From contig NC_089983.1 in NCBI RefSeq assembly GCF_036417845.1, positions 22,411,207-22,475,206 on the forward strand: DNA of 64,000 nt. Direction: 5' to 3'. Below are positions 13,151 through 25,503 of the stretch, in pieces (position 1 is the first letter of the stretch; the number at the start of each line of letters is the position of its first letter). The notes beneath the pieces were generated by a model that searched no databases, was not told where the DNA came from, and was given only the letters and a program-made list of their open reading frames with translations. This stretch comes from Apteryx mantelli. Its lineage: Eukaryota > Chordata > Aves > Apterygiformes > Apterygidae. Made by a program: the position numbers and the translations under genes.

Positions 13151-13664
13151 CAGCCCCGGCAACTGTTTTGCTCAGTTAACAGACGAACTCTACCTTATTC
13201 ATTTTACAAACATACACATACTTTCATCTCAATTCACAGTTTCTATCTTTTGCAGCAACTGCCTGTGAAGACAGAAAGTAGATTCTTACTTGACCTTTTT
13301 CCTCAAGTCATTTTTTTTCCTCTGGGTAATCTTTCCATGTGCAGGACAAACCACTGCAACCATGACTTCTATAGCATGAAACCAGTCCCTCCTCTTGTCT
13401 CTTCTTTTCCTTTACCAGCCTCTTACCATATCTTTACCATATGTTTTTAAAAAGCTGGCAAGACTGAATATATGCAAATGGAGCTGTTGCTTCGGTTAAA
13501 AAAAAAAAAAGAAAAAAAATCAACAGATGTTTGGGTATAGATAATCTGTAAAAATGAGAATGTGTTTCAGGTCAGTGACCAGACTATGTTTGCCAAGTTT
13601 CAGCCTGAGGTGAATTTTTACAACCAAATATAACCTGATTTATAATGGAAATACTGACAGGCTG

Positions 13665-13850
13665 TTAATGCTGACAGCCCTGTTGCTCAGCAGCCTCGCC
13701 AGAGCCTGTGAGGGACCATTCCTGCTGGGAGGGAGCTGGAGCGCCAATGCCAGCGCTGCCTGTCAGCGCTGAGTGCTGCTCACAGCGCAGGGCTCCCCCC
13801 GAAACAGCACTGGGGGCTGCGAGCGGGACAGGGGAGGCAACCCCCTGCAA
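13665..13850. other. Isolated GC-rich patch
   Basis: About 185 bases of GC-rich DNA (with several GCGC/CAGCGCTG motifs) inside an AT-rich region. No gene is recognisable. It could be part of an old retroelement or a small regulatory island. Confidence 0.4.
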
Positions 13851-16159
13851 ACTAAATGAATAGCAAGCATGTTCATGTAGAAGTTGCAAGATTTAAAAAC
13901 AGATCGCATGGGAACATAATTTACTACTTTTGAGGTTATGTGGATGTCACCATTTGCTGTACTGAGAAAGCAAGTGCAGTATTGTTTGTGCTTGAAAAAA
14001 AAAGTGCAAGTCATCTCATGTAAATCTAGATGTGGAAAAAAAAAAGTCTATGTTTAATTGATAGACTTGTAGCACATATGGAACTATTCAACACAGATAT
14101 GCCCTAGGCAGACCTACCTACCTACCAGAAATTATCTGCCCATAAACTGTAACTTACAGGAGCAAAACAGTCAAAATGTTGTGGGGGATGTAAAATGTGT
14201 TTGAATGAAAAAGGAAAATCTATTTGGAGTCAGAAAAAGCTGGGTCTGAGTATTCAAGAGAAGAATTTGACCCTGCAGGGATACAAAGGGAAAGTCATTA
14301 CTCCTCAAGCCAACGGAGCTGTTTCACTGAGTCTGAATGAGGCTCTAAAATAACAGTGAGTGCGACTGTGTGTTTATAAGGGTTCAGCTCTGCAGTATAA
14401 CTAACGAAGGAACAGGCTGATTGAGATACCAGACTAAGACAAAAGGAAATTCAAGTTTGATTTCTGAGTTCACAGCAGATTTCCTAATCCAGTTTAGATG
14501 AGCTTAGATTGAGGTCAGATGTGTTAAAAAAAAGAAAGAAAAAAAATCTCTACTCCCACTTAGAGAAGGTCAAAGCTTGCAAAGTGCTCAACACCAGTCA
14601 GCTCTTACTGGAAAATTTTTTAGCCAATTTTTAAAAGAGGACAATATATCAGGGAGTGATTTATCTGGAATATTGACACTCAGTTATGGGTCCTGAGTTG
14701 TTTTGCATGTATCAGTCTCTGCAGGTACAGGTGAGGATGCCATTATTTCCTCTGTCCCACCCTTTGTCTAGACTAGACCTTTGAGGTCACAACTATCCCT
14801 AACACAACGGGGAACCTATTTTCAGTTTTAAGATACTTTTTGAACACAAATAATCAATAGTAATAATATTACTGAAATTTCCATGTTTTGTCTTCTAAAA
14901 TAAAAGTTTCTTAAAGTATGCTATTAAATTCCTCTTTGGAAAAAAAAAGTGTACGTACTTTTCTTGCAAAGCATAGGAAACGTTTTAAAGTTGTTCTATG
15001 TAACTAACCATTCTAAAATAGACTGGAGGTGACCTGAAAAATTATTCCCAGAGATCAGAAAGATATAGAAAGATAAAATACAGAGATTAGCAAATTTCAT
15101 GCTGGAGGATACAAATATGTACTAGAGGTCATTCAGCAAACAGTGGATTATAACACATTTTTAAATGGTTCTGGTTCCTTTACATCACTCTGCTCTTGAT
15201 CTTGCTCTCCTCTAATATCCCAGGATGCGCCACTCCCAAAACAATCATCACTGTCAGTCAAAGTCCACTAGAGAAAGGCAGCATATTCCAGTTCTCAACC
15301 AGGTGGGTAAGTTTTTCGATTAAACTGCATACTTTTTAAAACATATTTTACATTACAAGAGGAAATTCAAGCCTCAGACTTTGCTACAACTAAATTTGAA
15401 GAGCTGAGAGGGAGAGTCAAGAGAGATCTCTTTTTAATCCACTCTGTAAATGAATGAGTTTCATTTGCTTATCCTTGTACTTATTTTGCAAGCATTTATG
15501 CACACAAAGTGATGTGAGCAGCCTGACTGAAGGCAACTGAGACTACTCACGTGCACCCTTTTCCACATATTTCTACAAGTTTGTGAGGTTGAAAGCTAGT
15601 TCTGGAAGTGCTGAGAACAATTCTTCCCTTCCAGTTAGCACCTGTCTGCTGAGGGGGGGGAAATGAAAGGCTGAATACTCATAAATAGTTACTTCAAATT
15701 GTAATGAATTTAGTAGAACCAGATTTTTCCCCATTTTAAATTAATAAGAGTGGTGTATTGGTGTTAGTGAAAACTGGGTTTTTGTAACTCCACAAGTTAT
15801 AAGTAAGTAACCAAGTTAGGTAACTTCATAACTTCATGATTTTTTTGTACAGTAACTCAAGCATTTGCTGTTGCATGGTATCCATAGCACAATTTTTGTT
15901 GTTTTAACATTCGCTGAGCATCTTCAGAAAGTCCAAGTCACAGAGATGTTAACAACTCACACAGAATTGCTTCCACTATTGATCCTATAAAAGTTTAGGT
16001 CCAGATGAACAGAAAAATCAGTCACTGTGACAATTACCAATTGCTAATAAACTTCATTGCTGAGCCTCATTGCTCAGGCATACACTGAAATGTGCCCAGT
16101 ACATCTCAGCTCCTATTGGATTTATTAGTAGTCACTGTACGGTTGACGTGTCTTAACTT

Positions 16160-16205
16160 GAACCAATGGGAGTTTTGCAACTGAGTTAAAGGGATCAAGA
16201 CTTCA
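16160..16205. repeat. Fragment of an ancient amniote repeat (weak)
   Basis: ccaatgggagttttgcaact followed by gagttaaagggatcaagact resembles 'tcaatgggagttttgcctgagtaaggg' found in many old amniote repeat copies. Short and diverged. Confidence 0.3.
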
Positions 16206-17280
16206 TCTGCAATAATCAAGTTAAAAATGTAAAAAAGTCTTTCAGGCATTAGGATCCTGAATTTCAAAGTCTGTAAACATGCTTGCTTTCATAACCTATT
16301 CAAATTTTTGTTCCAGTTTCCATGTACTGGCTTATGATACATGTTTGATTTGATGGCAGAAACTGAAATAATAAACACAGTAATACCACAATAAAACTAA
16401 AACAAAGCCATGATCAAGCAGTTGCTTGTTACCTCCATAGCTAGGAAAAATTTATTCGGTTACTAACTATTAATTCAAGTCAGTATGAAAAAAGCCTTTA
16501 TATCAGGGCTGTTTTCTTTCCCCAGATCAGCTGGAATACCCCTTGTCATGTCACTGCTCTATGTGCTATTTACACGTCAATATATGGATTTTTTTTTAAT
16601 CTTAAAGAATTATAATCTTAAAGAGCAGCAGTCCAGTTGAGTTTGCTTGATGTTAATTTGGCTTTTTTTTTTTTTTAAGTCCCTCATTATTGATTCTCCT
16701 TTAAAAATGATCACTCATCCAAGATGTCAAGGTGATTTTTAACATACACTCTCTAACCAAATTGCAACTAACTGTCCAACATGTATTACAATACTTATGA
16801 GAAATACATTTGCATCTCAGTCTATAACACCATGTACAGCAGCAAACATAAAAACAGGTATTTCTCATATCATACATGAATATTTCTCAGGGACTAAGGT
16901 AGAAAGCGATGCATTTATCTCCATAAATCAGTATTTTTATCTGCTGTTTCTGTTCGAAGTTCACCTTTTAGGAAGGATGGAACGTTTTTTAAACACTAAA
17001 TAGCATTTTTTTTTCTGGCATAATTGAGATGTTAGTGCTTACTCTTGTTTCATTTAAATCGTCCGAATGACACTGAACCACCACACAAAAATGCCGGCTC
17101 TCTGTACGGCTCGATCATTTAAGCGCTGGCTGCAGTTCTTTGTTCTAAAACAAGCTGGTGGCGAAAAACGCGCTTCCGACCCAGGAGCTACCTCAGCGGC
17201 ACCGCGTTACCACGACGTGACCGCGCAGCCCCGCCGCCGCGGCGAAACAAAGCGCGTTTCGGCGGCGGGGACGAGACGGG

Positions 17281-17303
17281 ACGAGACGGGTCTCCCGTCT
17301 CGT
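17281..17303. other. FRZB: Perfect 10-bp hairpin with adjacent direct repeat
   Basis: ACGAGACGGG (17281-17290) pairs with CCCGTCTCGT (17294-17303) across the loop TCT. The left arm is an exact copy of 17271-17280, so the element is a tandem repeat followed by its inverted copy. It lies about 450 bases before the start codon, upstream of the GC boxes. Confidence 0.7.
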
Positions 17304-17403
17304 GCCGGGTCTTGCTGCTCCGCTTGTCGCCAGTTTAGTCTCCAGGGCACCGAGAAACAGCTCTGCCCCGCTCCGCACCTCACCGCGCCCACACGCGGCA
17401 GGA

Positions 17404-17530
17404 CCCGCCCAACGGCCACGGCTCTGCCCCGCCCAACGGCCCCGGCCCCGCCCAGAGGCCCCGCCCAGCGGCCCCGGCCCCGCCCTGCCCCGCCCAACGG
17501 TCCCGGCGCCGCCCCGCTCTGCACCGCCCC
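17404..17530 (-). promoter_or_regulatory. FRZB: Cluster of seven GC boxes (Sp1/KLF-type)
   Basis: The core CCGCCC (GGGCGG on the minus strand) occurs at about 17405, 17429, 17448, 17461, 17480, 17490 and 17524. Most copies sit in an imperfect repeat of CCCCGCCCAACGGCC type. Sp1/KLF factors bind such sites in CpG-island promoters. Binding here is inferred. A short GGGCC repeat follows at about 17536-17556. Confidence 0.7.
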
Positions 17531-17750
17531 GCGCGGGCCGGGCCGGGCCGGGCCGCGGGGGAGGGGCCGCCCGCGCCGGCCGGGCGCAGAGCGAGACGGC
17601 GCCGGGCCGCGGGCGCAGCCCCTCGCAGAGCCGCTGCCGCTGCCCCTCCATGCCGGCCTAGCGCCCCGCGCCAGCTCCGCTCCCGCCCGCCCGTCCCCGC
17701 CGCGCCGAGCCCCCGGCGCTCGCAGGCGGCCCCCGCGGGGCGGCGCCGCC

Positions 17751-18201
17751 ATGTGGCGGGGGCTGCCGCTGCTCGCCCTGGCCGCGGTGCTGCTGCGTGG
17801 GGCGCCGCGGGCGCGGGCTGCGGCCTGCGAGCCGGTGCGGATCCCCCTCTGCAAGCCGCTGCCCTGGAACATGACCAAGATGCCCAACCACCTGCACCAC
17901 AGCACGCAGGCCAACGCCATCCTGGCCATCGAGCAGTTCGAGGGGCTGCTGGGCACCAACTGCAGCCCCGACCTGCTCTTCTTCCTCTGCGCCATGTACG
18001 CGCCCATCTGCACCATCGACTTCCAGCACGAGCCCATCAAGCCCTGCAAGTCGGTGTGCGAGCGCGCCCGCGCCGGCTGCGAGCCCGTCCTGGTCCGCTA
18101 CCGCCACGCCTGGCCCGAGAGCCTGGCCTGCGACGAGCTGCCGCTCTACGACCGCGGCGTCTGCATCTCCCCCGAGGCCATCGTCACCGCCGAGGGAGCC
18201 G
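17751..18201 (+). CDS. FRZB: FRZB coding exon 1: signal peptide and frizzled domain
   Basis: This exon encodes residues 1-150 plus the first base of codon 151. It carries the whole frizzled cysteine-rich domain in a single exon, from [19 protein letters not shown] to [14 protein letters not shown], almost identical to vertebrate FRZB. The donor is G|GTGAGT at 18202 (phase 1). The reading frame continues into the intron without an immediate stop, which makes the open frame look longer than the exon. Confidence 0.97.
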
Positions 18202-21200
18202 GTGAGTGCCGCGCCGCACCGCGGGCGCGGAGCCGCGGGGACAATGGCGCCCCCCCGCCGCGGGCAGGTTGCGCCTCTGCCCGCGCACTCGCCGCGCCCC
18301 GAGCAGATGGTGTTGGGAAACGGTGCCCCCACCTTCCCCGAGACCTTTATGGGAAGCCCCCCCCCCCCGCCACCCCTTGTGCTTTTTTACCTCTTTTCTC
18401 CGTCTTTATCCGCAACATCAGTTATGGAAAAGTTTTGCCTCCTTCCAGGAGGCAAATACCTGGCAAATGACAGCTCTCTGGCAGAGTGTGGTAAGGTTTA
18501 AAACTTTGCTTTTGGCAGCTTTCACGTACGCAGGAAACTTTTTATACCCCGTTTTAGTATTTTGTCAGCCGCAGTTGCTGTTAGGAGGCATGCTTGTGGG
18601 AAATGCTCGTCGTTGTTGTCCCTGCCGCCAGCTGATCTGCCGAGCGCCTGGCTTTAGCCCTCCTTCAGCCATCCGCTCCCTCCAGGGTGGCCGCCACTCA
18701 CCAGCAGGACCAGTTGCTACTGTGCCCCATGGGGTTTTTGGGGCACTGGCGAGGGGTGGCTGCGGGGCGCCCCTCGCCTGGCCCTACATGGTGGGACCCG
18801 AGTCGGGGCGCAGCCATCCCCCAGCAGGCCCGTGCCAGTGGCAGCACAGGCAAGTCACACAACCCGTGCGGGGCGGCTGAGGGGGAGAGAACAGACTCAT
18901 GACCACATGCTTGCATTTAATGCACCGTTACCGCACAGGTCCTGCACTGGGTACCCCGGTATGGTCAGGAGGAGGGCAACAAAGGTGCATTTTTAGTACC
19001 TCTCATTGCTGGAGTCCTGGGGGGAGCTGAAGGCTGGTTCCAGTGTTAAGGCAGCTTCATCTGCTCTAACCCATGTCCCAACACGATGGCCTCCAAGGGG
19101 CCTCTCAAGCCCACGGAGCCCAGCAGCTTTCCAGCTGCATCCTGTTTCATTGGCTATGCTTACTGTGTTAGATACCACAAGATTGCTGGCAACTGATTTT
19201 TAGGTACGTTACCGTGCTGCTGTCTAAGGGTTACCTGGGCAGTAGGAAAATCTCCATGTGGCTGGGTGAAGGCTTCCAACTGTTTTGTGTCACCAGGACA
19301 CTGCAAAACTGCTATTGCTGAGGTTTTCTGCTCTGCCAAGGGTGCGATTCTGCTTGTAGCAGATAGCAGCTCCCTTTGGGGTGGAACAGCTAGCACTGCA
19401 CAACTGCAACATAGTAAGACGAGCACCACAGATGTATTTAAGTGTAGTAGCTATTGAATAGGAAATTAAAGTAGGCACTGGTAGTTATCATGGCTGAGCT
19501 TTGACCTTTACAAAATGACCTGTCTCATTTGGGAAAAACATTTACCAATGATGTAACCAGGTTGCAAAGAACATGCTGTAAGTCACAGTGGTGGTGAGTT
19601 TGTGTGACCTCTGTGTCAAAGCAGCAGAAAAGCAAGCTTTGGCCAGAAAGCAGTTAACAGGAAGTTACGGGATAAGGCAGGAATGCACCTGTGCACCCTT
19701 CGGGCTTCCTCGCGCTCTTTGTTAGTAACTCCTGCTGCTGCAGCCCACTCCTCTGCTGCACAGCCCACAGCGCCAGGCTGCGGCAGTTTGCTGGGTGTAA
19801 TCTATTCCATCTCTCCCTCATCCTTCCCTCTCCATCACCAGTGTCCTTTGAATGAAAGTTTTTTTTCTTCTGACGTGCTGTGATCAGCACTTTGGTGTTT
19901 GACTGTGTTTTTATCCCATTACTAGTAATGTCGAATACTGTAATTCCTGTTTTCTTCTCCTAATAAGATCTCATGCTTTAGTTTCCTGACTGTGCTCTCC
20001 CCATTCAGCCTTCCCCAGATAAGCTTCTCTGTTTACTCCTCCCCGTTTATTTGTAGGCTAGACTAACTCCATTCCTTCTCTGGTTCCATCAAATTATCCT
20101 TTCTAACTCTTCAAGATTTGTATAACACTCAGTAATCATACCGTGATATCTCAAGTTGTTATTAAAGTTCTCTCTGACCCTTCCAGTTGTTCCTCTCTAG
20201 CCTTCCCTTCCTTCTTTTAACTTCTCTAATGGTACGTAGCCTATAAACTTGACTACCTATTTTTGTCTCTGCATCTCTTCTTGTTTTTTGAGGGCTGCAG
20301 ACCTGTTGGGATGGTTTTGGGGAGTGCGGTTTTGAACACCAAACTCATTTCTCAACAGCATTGAGATGCTTTCACAACTGCCTTAAAATGGATCCAAACT
20401 GAGTGAGGCTTGGCAAGTCTACAGCAGTTCGAAAGCAATCACATTCAAATCTGAAGGGAGGAAGTTTTGCTAAAATTGCCCCAGAGTTACCTATTTCTGA
20501 GGACCACAGTAGTACAATAACCTCTTTGAATGATTCCAGTCCAGAATCCATGAAAACTTTCTTTCAGCGAATGAGAACCTGATGACATTCTCATTTCTGG
20601 GTTTAAAATTTTGAACCAATGTATTATTCACTAGACTGAAAGAATCCTTCTTGAGGGAATAAAAATGCTCCTTTAGAAAGCGGAATGAAGTATTCCTGTT
20701 CTAGGAAGAGGTAAGGTGAACATTTCCCAATTCTCCAAATAAAGGATTGCAGCCAAGTAGAAGATGAAAATAACAAACTGCTCCACGGTTAGTATACAAT
20801 ACTCTTATTTTTCCTCCAGAGCGCTCCTGAACCTCATGCTGTTTGTAAACTACTTTTAGTAGAACAGACACACACAAATTCATTTTTCAGTGGCTTTTGT
20901 TGCGGAAGAGTTTTATTATTATTATTGTTATTATTATTATTATTCAGAAATGAAATCTTCATTTTTCATTTTCAAAAAAAAAAAAAAAAAGGATTTGCTG
21001 CCTGCAGAGTGACAGGATTCTACTGTATTCTTTCCTCTCAAGGTCTCTGCATTATTAACTGAGGAGGATTAATGTATTTTTTTAATCACTTGTGTAAGGT
21101 GGCAGCCTAAAAGATAACATGCTCAGATGTTTGCCATTGAGTAGGGACAGTTCAGAAGGCCTGATTTCCATTTCTTTTCCTAATGTTCCGCCATATGTCT

Positions 21201-24200
21201 CTTATGAACCTGTGATTCAGCTGTGTGAAAGGGCTGTTCTGACACGCGGTGCACATGGAGGAAGGCCGTCTTCTGTGGTGTGAGTTGCTTGTAAGAGGCA
21301 TTGGCAGTGGCAGTTCGTAAGGGTCGGATACAGTCTGAGAGTCAGAGAATTCCAGCTATCATGGGAAAGATGGCCACAGGACACAAAGTGCTTGTGGTGT
21401 GGCAGGTTTTTCTGCTGGTTCAATGCATTGAAACGTTTTTGACGGTTTAATGTCATGCCAGTTCAGTTGTCATCTGGCTCTCCTGCAGCCAGGAAGAATC
21501 TGTATAGAACCTAGCAAAAAATCCCTTTTGGGTGCTCTGACAAGCTCTGATTTGTGCCAGAACCAGCTATACTGCCGGCCTTTCTCATCTGGGTGCCTGA
21601 TCAGAGACTGAATACATGGGTGTGCAAACTGTTGATTGTTGCTTCACAATATGAGATTCCTGGAAGTTCTGCCTTATCAGGTCCTACAAACCCGTTTCTC
21701 TCATTATGTCTGATCTCTGTCACCATGAAAGTAATTGGTCTTTACTTTAATGGTCATTTTGACAATGCCAAGTTGAAGTTCATTTGGAATCCACTTGACT
21801 TTTTTTCTTTAGTTGATGTTACAGTAAATGGTGAAGAATTTCACTCATATCAGTTGTACACCCCATGCGTACGATACTGTGGTTGTTATAAAATGTGGAG
21901 AAGCTGTGGTTGGTAAAATCTGTTGCAGATCCCAGTAAAAAGTTCACTCGCAGTTATTGATACACAGGTTATGTTTTAAACCTCCATGAGGTTTAAACAA
22001 CTTCTTTTTTCATAGGCAGCCTAGGATTTGAGGAGACTTCCTCTTTGCAAGAATGAGGGAGATATTTGTGTCTTTCTCCTAATGTTTCTTCAGGGCTGCC
22101 TACACATTAAAGGGATGAATTAGCCACTAATATGTCCGTGATGGAGAAGGCTGGTAAGAATACTACCAGTGCCTTGTTTAGGATTCAGTTAGAGAAAACC
22201 TATGCAACTAGAATTAAGAGAAGGCAGAGGACCCTCTTGGCTTGTGCTGTCCCCCAAAACTCCACATGGACTGTTATACTCTGCTGCTGATTTTGGATGG
22301 CCAAGGTCATTCAGGTTTTAGGGACCACCTTCAAACATTTATCCTGTGAGAAACACACCTTTCTTGTTACTTTATGTATATTATATTTGTATAATATATA
22401 ACAACACAATAATATATAAATAATACTTATTATGTGCTGTATATTACAGATACTTCATATCTGTCAGTGAGTTTGGTGAAGTCCAGTTTTCATCACCTGT
22501 TGAAAACACCTGGATTCCTTTATACTTCCATAACAGAGGGAATCTCCAGGCCTGTGTTTAAAAGGCACTATGCAGATGTTTTGGAGGCTAGTATGACACT
22601 GAATATTTTGGTTTGTTTGGAGGATCCCACAAATCACAGTCCAGGAGGGAGAATAAAAAAACCCTCTTGACAGTGTGTCAACCTCCCAGTTGCAAGACCA
22701 GTGTGTGCTAAGGTCAGCTCTATCCCAGGCTTTTTATCTTATGCCTCTATCCTATGTTTTTCGTGGATGAAAGTGATTCCACTCGCAGACGTTGATATAT
22801 GCTGTTGTTGTATGATATATGCTGAATAGTTGTATGTAAGTAGTGTTGCTATGTATATTGTTCAGCATGTCCCTTGCTCCATATATTTCGGTGTCTGCGT
22901 GCTGGGTGCACAAGCTGACTCTTCCTCAAGTTTATCAGGTGATCTGTTTTCTTCATTCCTGTCAAATCTTCCTTATTTTGTGAAGTAGCAAGAAGCGTGT
23001 ACAGAAGCAAGCAAAGGCCAAGTCCTGCTCACCACTGCATGACCCAGCCTGTCAGCTCTTGGAATCTAAGAGCCTGTCTTTAATTTTACACATAATAAAT
23101 GACCACATTCATTGCTGGCATGCAGATGCTGATTCAGAAAAGCCCTTAAGCATGTGTGCTGGTCTGCTACTGTCTATCACGCTGTTTATAATCAAGTTAC
23201 AAGTTTATTTCTGTTTTGAAGAGGGAAATAATAAAATGAGAGCAATATAATGGATAGCAAGTGTATTTGAGGACAGTTCTGTGAGCTATATTTCTCACTT
23301 TGCAAATATTGAAGTTATGTTTGAGTGGGACATACTTTAAAATTAGAAAAACGCCATATCTTGTTGTTTATTGTAGGGATAACTTTGCAGACCTTCATGT
23401 TTCCCTTATAGAATTTTGAAAAATATCTCAGTCATATCTCACTATATTTGATCTTGTTAAATGTCTCATTACTTATAAGAAGCAGTACTTAATTTGTGAT
23501 TTAACTTGCATCTTCCATGGGGAAGCCAGATCCATCCAGTTATCTGGTTCCATATTTCTGGAGTTCACAGCTTACAGTCTCATAATACAAATCCTCTAAC
23601 TCCTGTCTCGAGAGGATTCTGGAGCAGTTTAAACGTTTGTGAATTTCCATATTAGAAAAGCTGGGCCTTTCCACTACCCCAAACTAGCCGCTGATCATTG
23701 TGCATTCTTTATCCACTTGTCCTGGAACAGGGACAGACTGTATTATAAGCAGATATAAAAATGGCTTGAAGGTGTGTAGGGCTTTTGATGAGGGGCTGGA
23801 GAAAAGGAAACATCATAGCAAGATACCAACCACATAAAATCTGTGTTAGAACCATTTGGGGAGATTATTTTAAGACAACTGTTCAGAATTCAAAATCTTT
23901 AAAAAAAATTAAACATTAAACATCTTAAACATTAAAGAAAATTAAATGTTATTTAATTGAGGGAGACATATTTTGAGCATCTTAAATGTAGTTTAATCAT
24001 GTCTGCCTAGATGAAATCATAGTAATCCACTATGTGAATTAGGCATTGTATGCTTAAAACAAAAGTGAAAGAATCATTTCTCATGCTCATTTTTCATATG
24101 ATAATAACTTAATTTCCAAAATAGTTGTTTCCAAACTTGAGATCACACTTTGCCGGGCTCTACTTATTGTAGTCAAACTCTATAAGAGTGTTAGGAAAGT

Positions 24201-25472
24201 ATTTCAGACTACACAAAGCATGCCTTCCTCAGCATGACTGCGTATGCTGAGGTTGTCATTTTAGAGCGGAGATTTGTTTTAGTCATTTGCACAGCTTTCA
24301 AGTGGACTAATTTCATAGTTAAAGACCAAATAATCACAAGCTGCAAGCTTTGAAGGAGACACTATGAGTAAACATAAATAAGAGAATTTAAAAGTTGTTA
24401 AATAAGGAATGTTAACGCTTGTTAAACCTTGTTAATGGTAATATCACTGATTATGTTATAGTATCACTTCAATTTGCCAGCCTTTGAAGACTGAATTCCC
24501 TAGAATGGCTTTTATGGTCTAAGCACAGAGTCGAGCTCTGTGCAGCTGAATGTTATCAAAACCTGTTGGGCTTTGGTGCAGACAATGAGAAATGTTTGTT
24601 TTCTTATTGATGTAAATGAAAGATAAGAGATTCAGATTTCCCTACGTGTATATAGAATGGAAGTATTGTCAGGTTGCAAGTTGCTCTATGGTTTAGCATA
24701 CAAAGACAGTGCAGTGACCTATATTAAATTTTAACTAGCATCATTTTTTATATTATTTTCATTCACATTTTTTTTGCAGTCAGATAAGCAAAGATTCTCT
24801 ATGTATTAAGAGCTAAAGTGGATTACAAAGTCTAAAACATATGTGTTTTTGAAAGGTTTCTTAATCCACAGAGGTCACAGATATCTCCATCTGAAGAAAG
24901 CACCCAAACAACTACCACACTCTGTGGTTTTGTTGTTTAGAGCAGTGTTCCTGGAATGGCTTCAATAATAGCTGGATGATATTCTTTTAATTGCAGTGAC
25001 AATCAGGATCCTGTTACTCATGGCTGTTTCTCTCTCTCTCTCTCCCCCCCCCCTTTTTTTTAAACTGACATAAATAAGATGTGTGCTCAGAATTAAGTTT
25101 CTACCAAATTCCTTCTTTTTCCTAAACCTCTCATCCAAAACTGTGGTCCGGCAATTGTTATTTTGTAAACTTACTATACAAATGGCTTTTATTTGCTCTC
25201 ATTCTGAGTGATTTTTATAGCTTCCCACTGGAAAAAGATTAATTAGAATTGCTTGTGGGAAAAATCACTTTATTTTTTTCTCCCTTCTCTTAATCAAATT
25301 TTAATAGGAAACCTTAGAGTTTGAGCTCTGGATAATATTTCTCCTTGACAGTCCTGCTAATCATTGACGGATATTTCTTTCAAAATACTCTTTTGTGTAG
25401 ACAGAACTTGGCAAAGAGGTCAGTTCTGAAGAGAAGTGGAACAATTGGAAGTCAGTTGTTTATTATTAAAAA

Positions 25473-25503
<31 letters not shown>

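Larger units (their letters stand above)
1186..17150. other. Intergenic region between NCKAP1 and FRZB
   Basis: About 16 kb of AT-rich DNA in which I recognise no complete gene. It contains short homopolymer runs, several decayed SINE-like fragments, two isolated GC-rich patches (about 8930-9560 and 13665-13850), and one minus-strand frame that could be an exon (4354-4628). Those are listed separately. The remaining open frames are under 130 codons, have no recognisable domain and look like chance. Confidence 0.75.
17160..18330 (+). promoter_or_regulatory. FRZB: CpG island and FRZB promoter/5' UTR
   Basis: About 1.2 kb of very GC- and CpG-rich DNA covers the region upstream of the FRZB start codon, all of coding exon 1 and the start of intron 1. 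It contrasts sharply with the AT-rich flanks. No TATA box is evident. This fits a CpG-island promoter with dispersed start sites. The transcription start cannot be placed to the base, but probably lies between about 17400 and 17700. Confidence 0.85.

Noticed and set aside
17193-18332. Long minus-strand and other-frame reading frames (up to 280 codons) over the CpG island
   Set aside because: GC-rich DNA has few stop codons. The translations are Arg/Gly/Pro/Ala-rich without domains and lie opposite FRZB exon 1.
17067-18470. 467-codon frame covering FRZB exon 1
   Set aside because: It joins the CpG-island 5' region, true exon 1 and the start of intron 1. The real coding part is 17751-18201, ending at a consensus donor.
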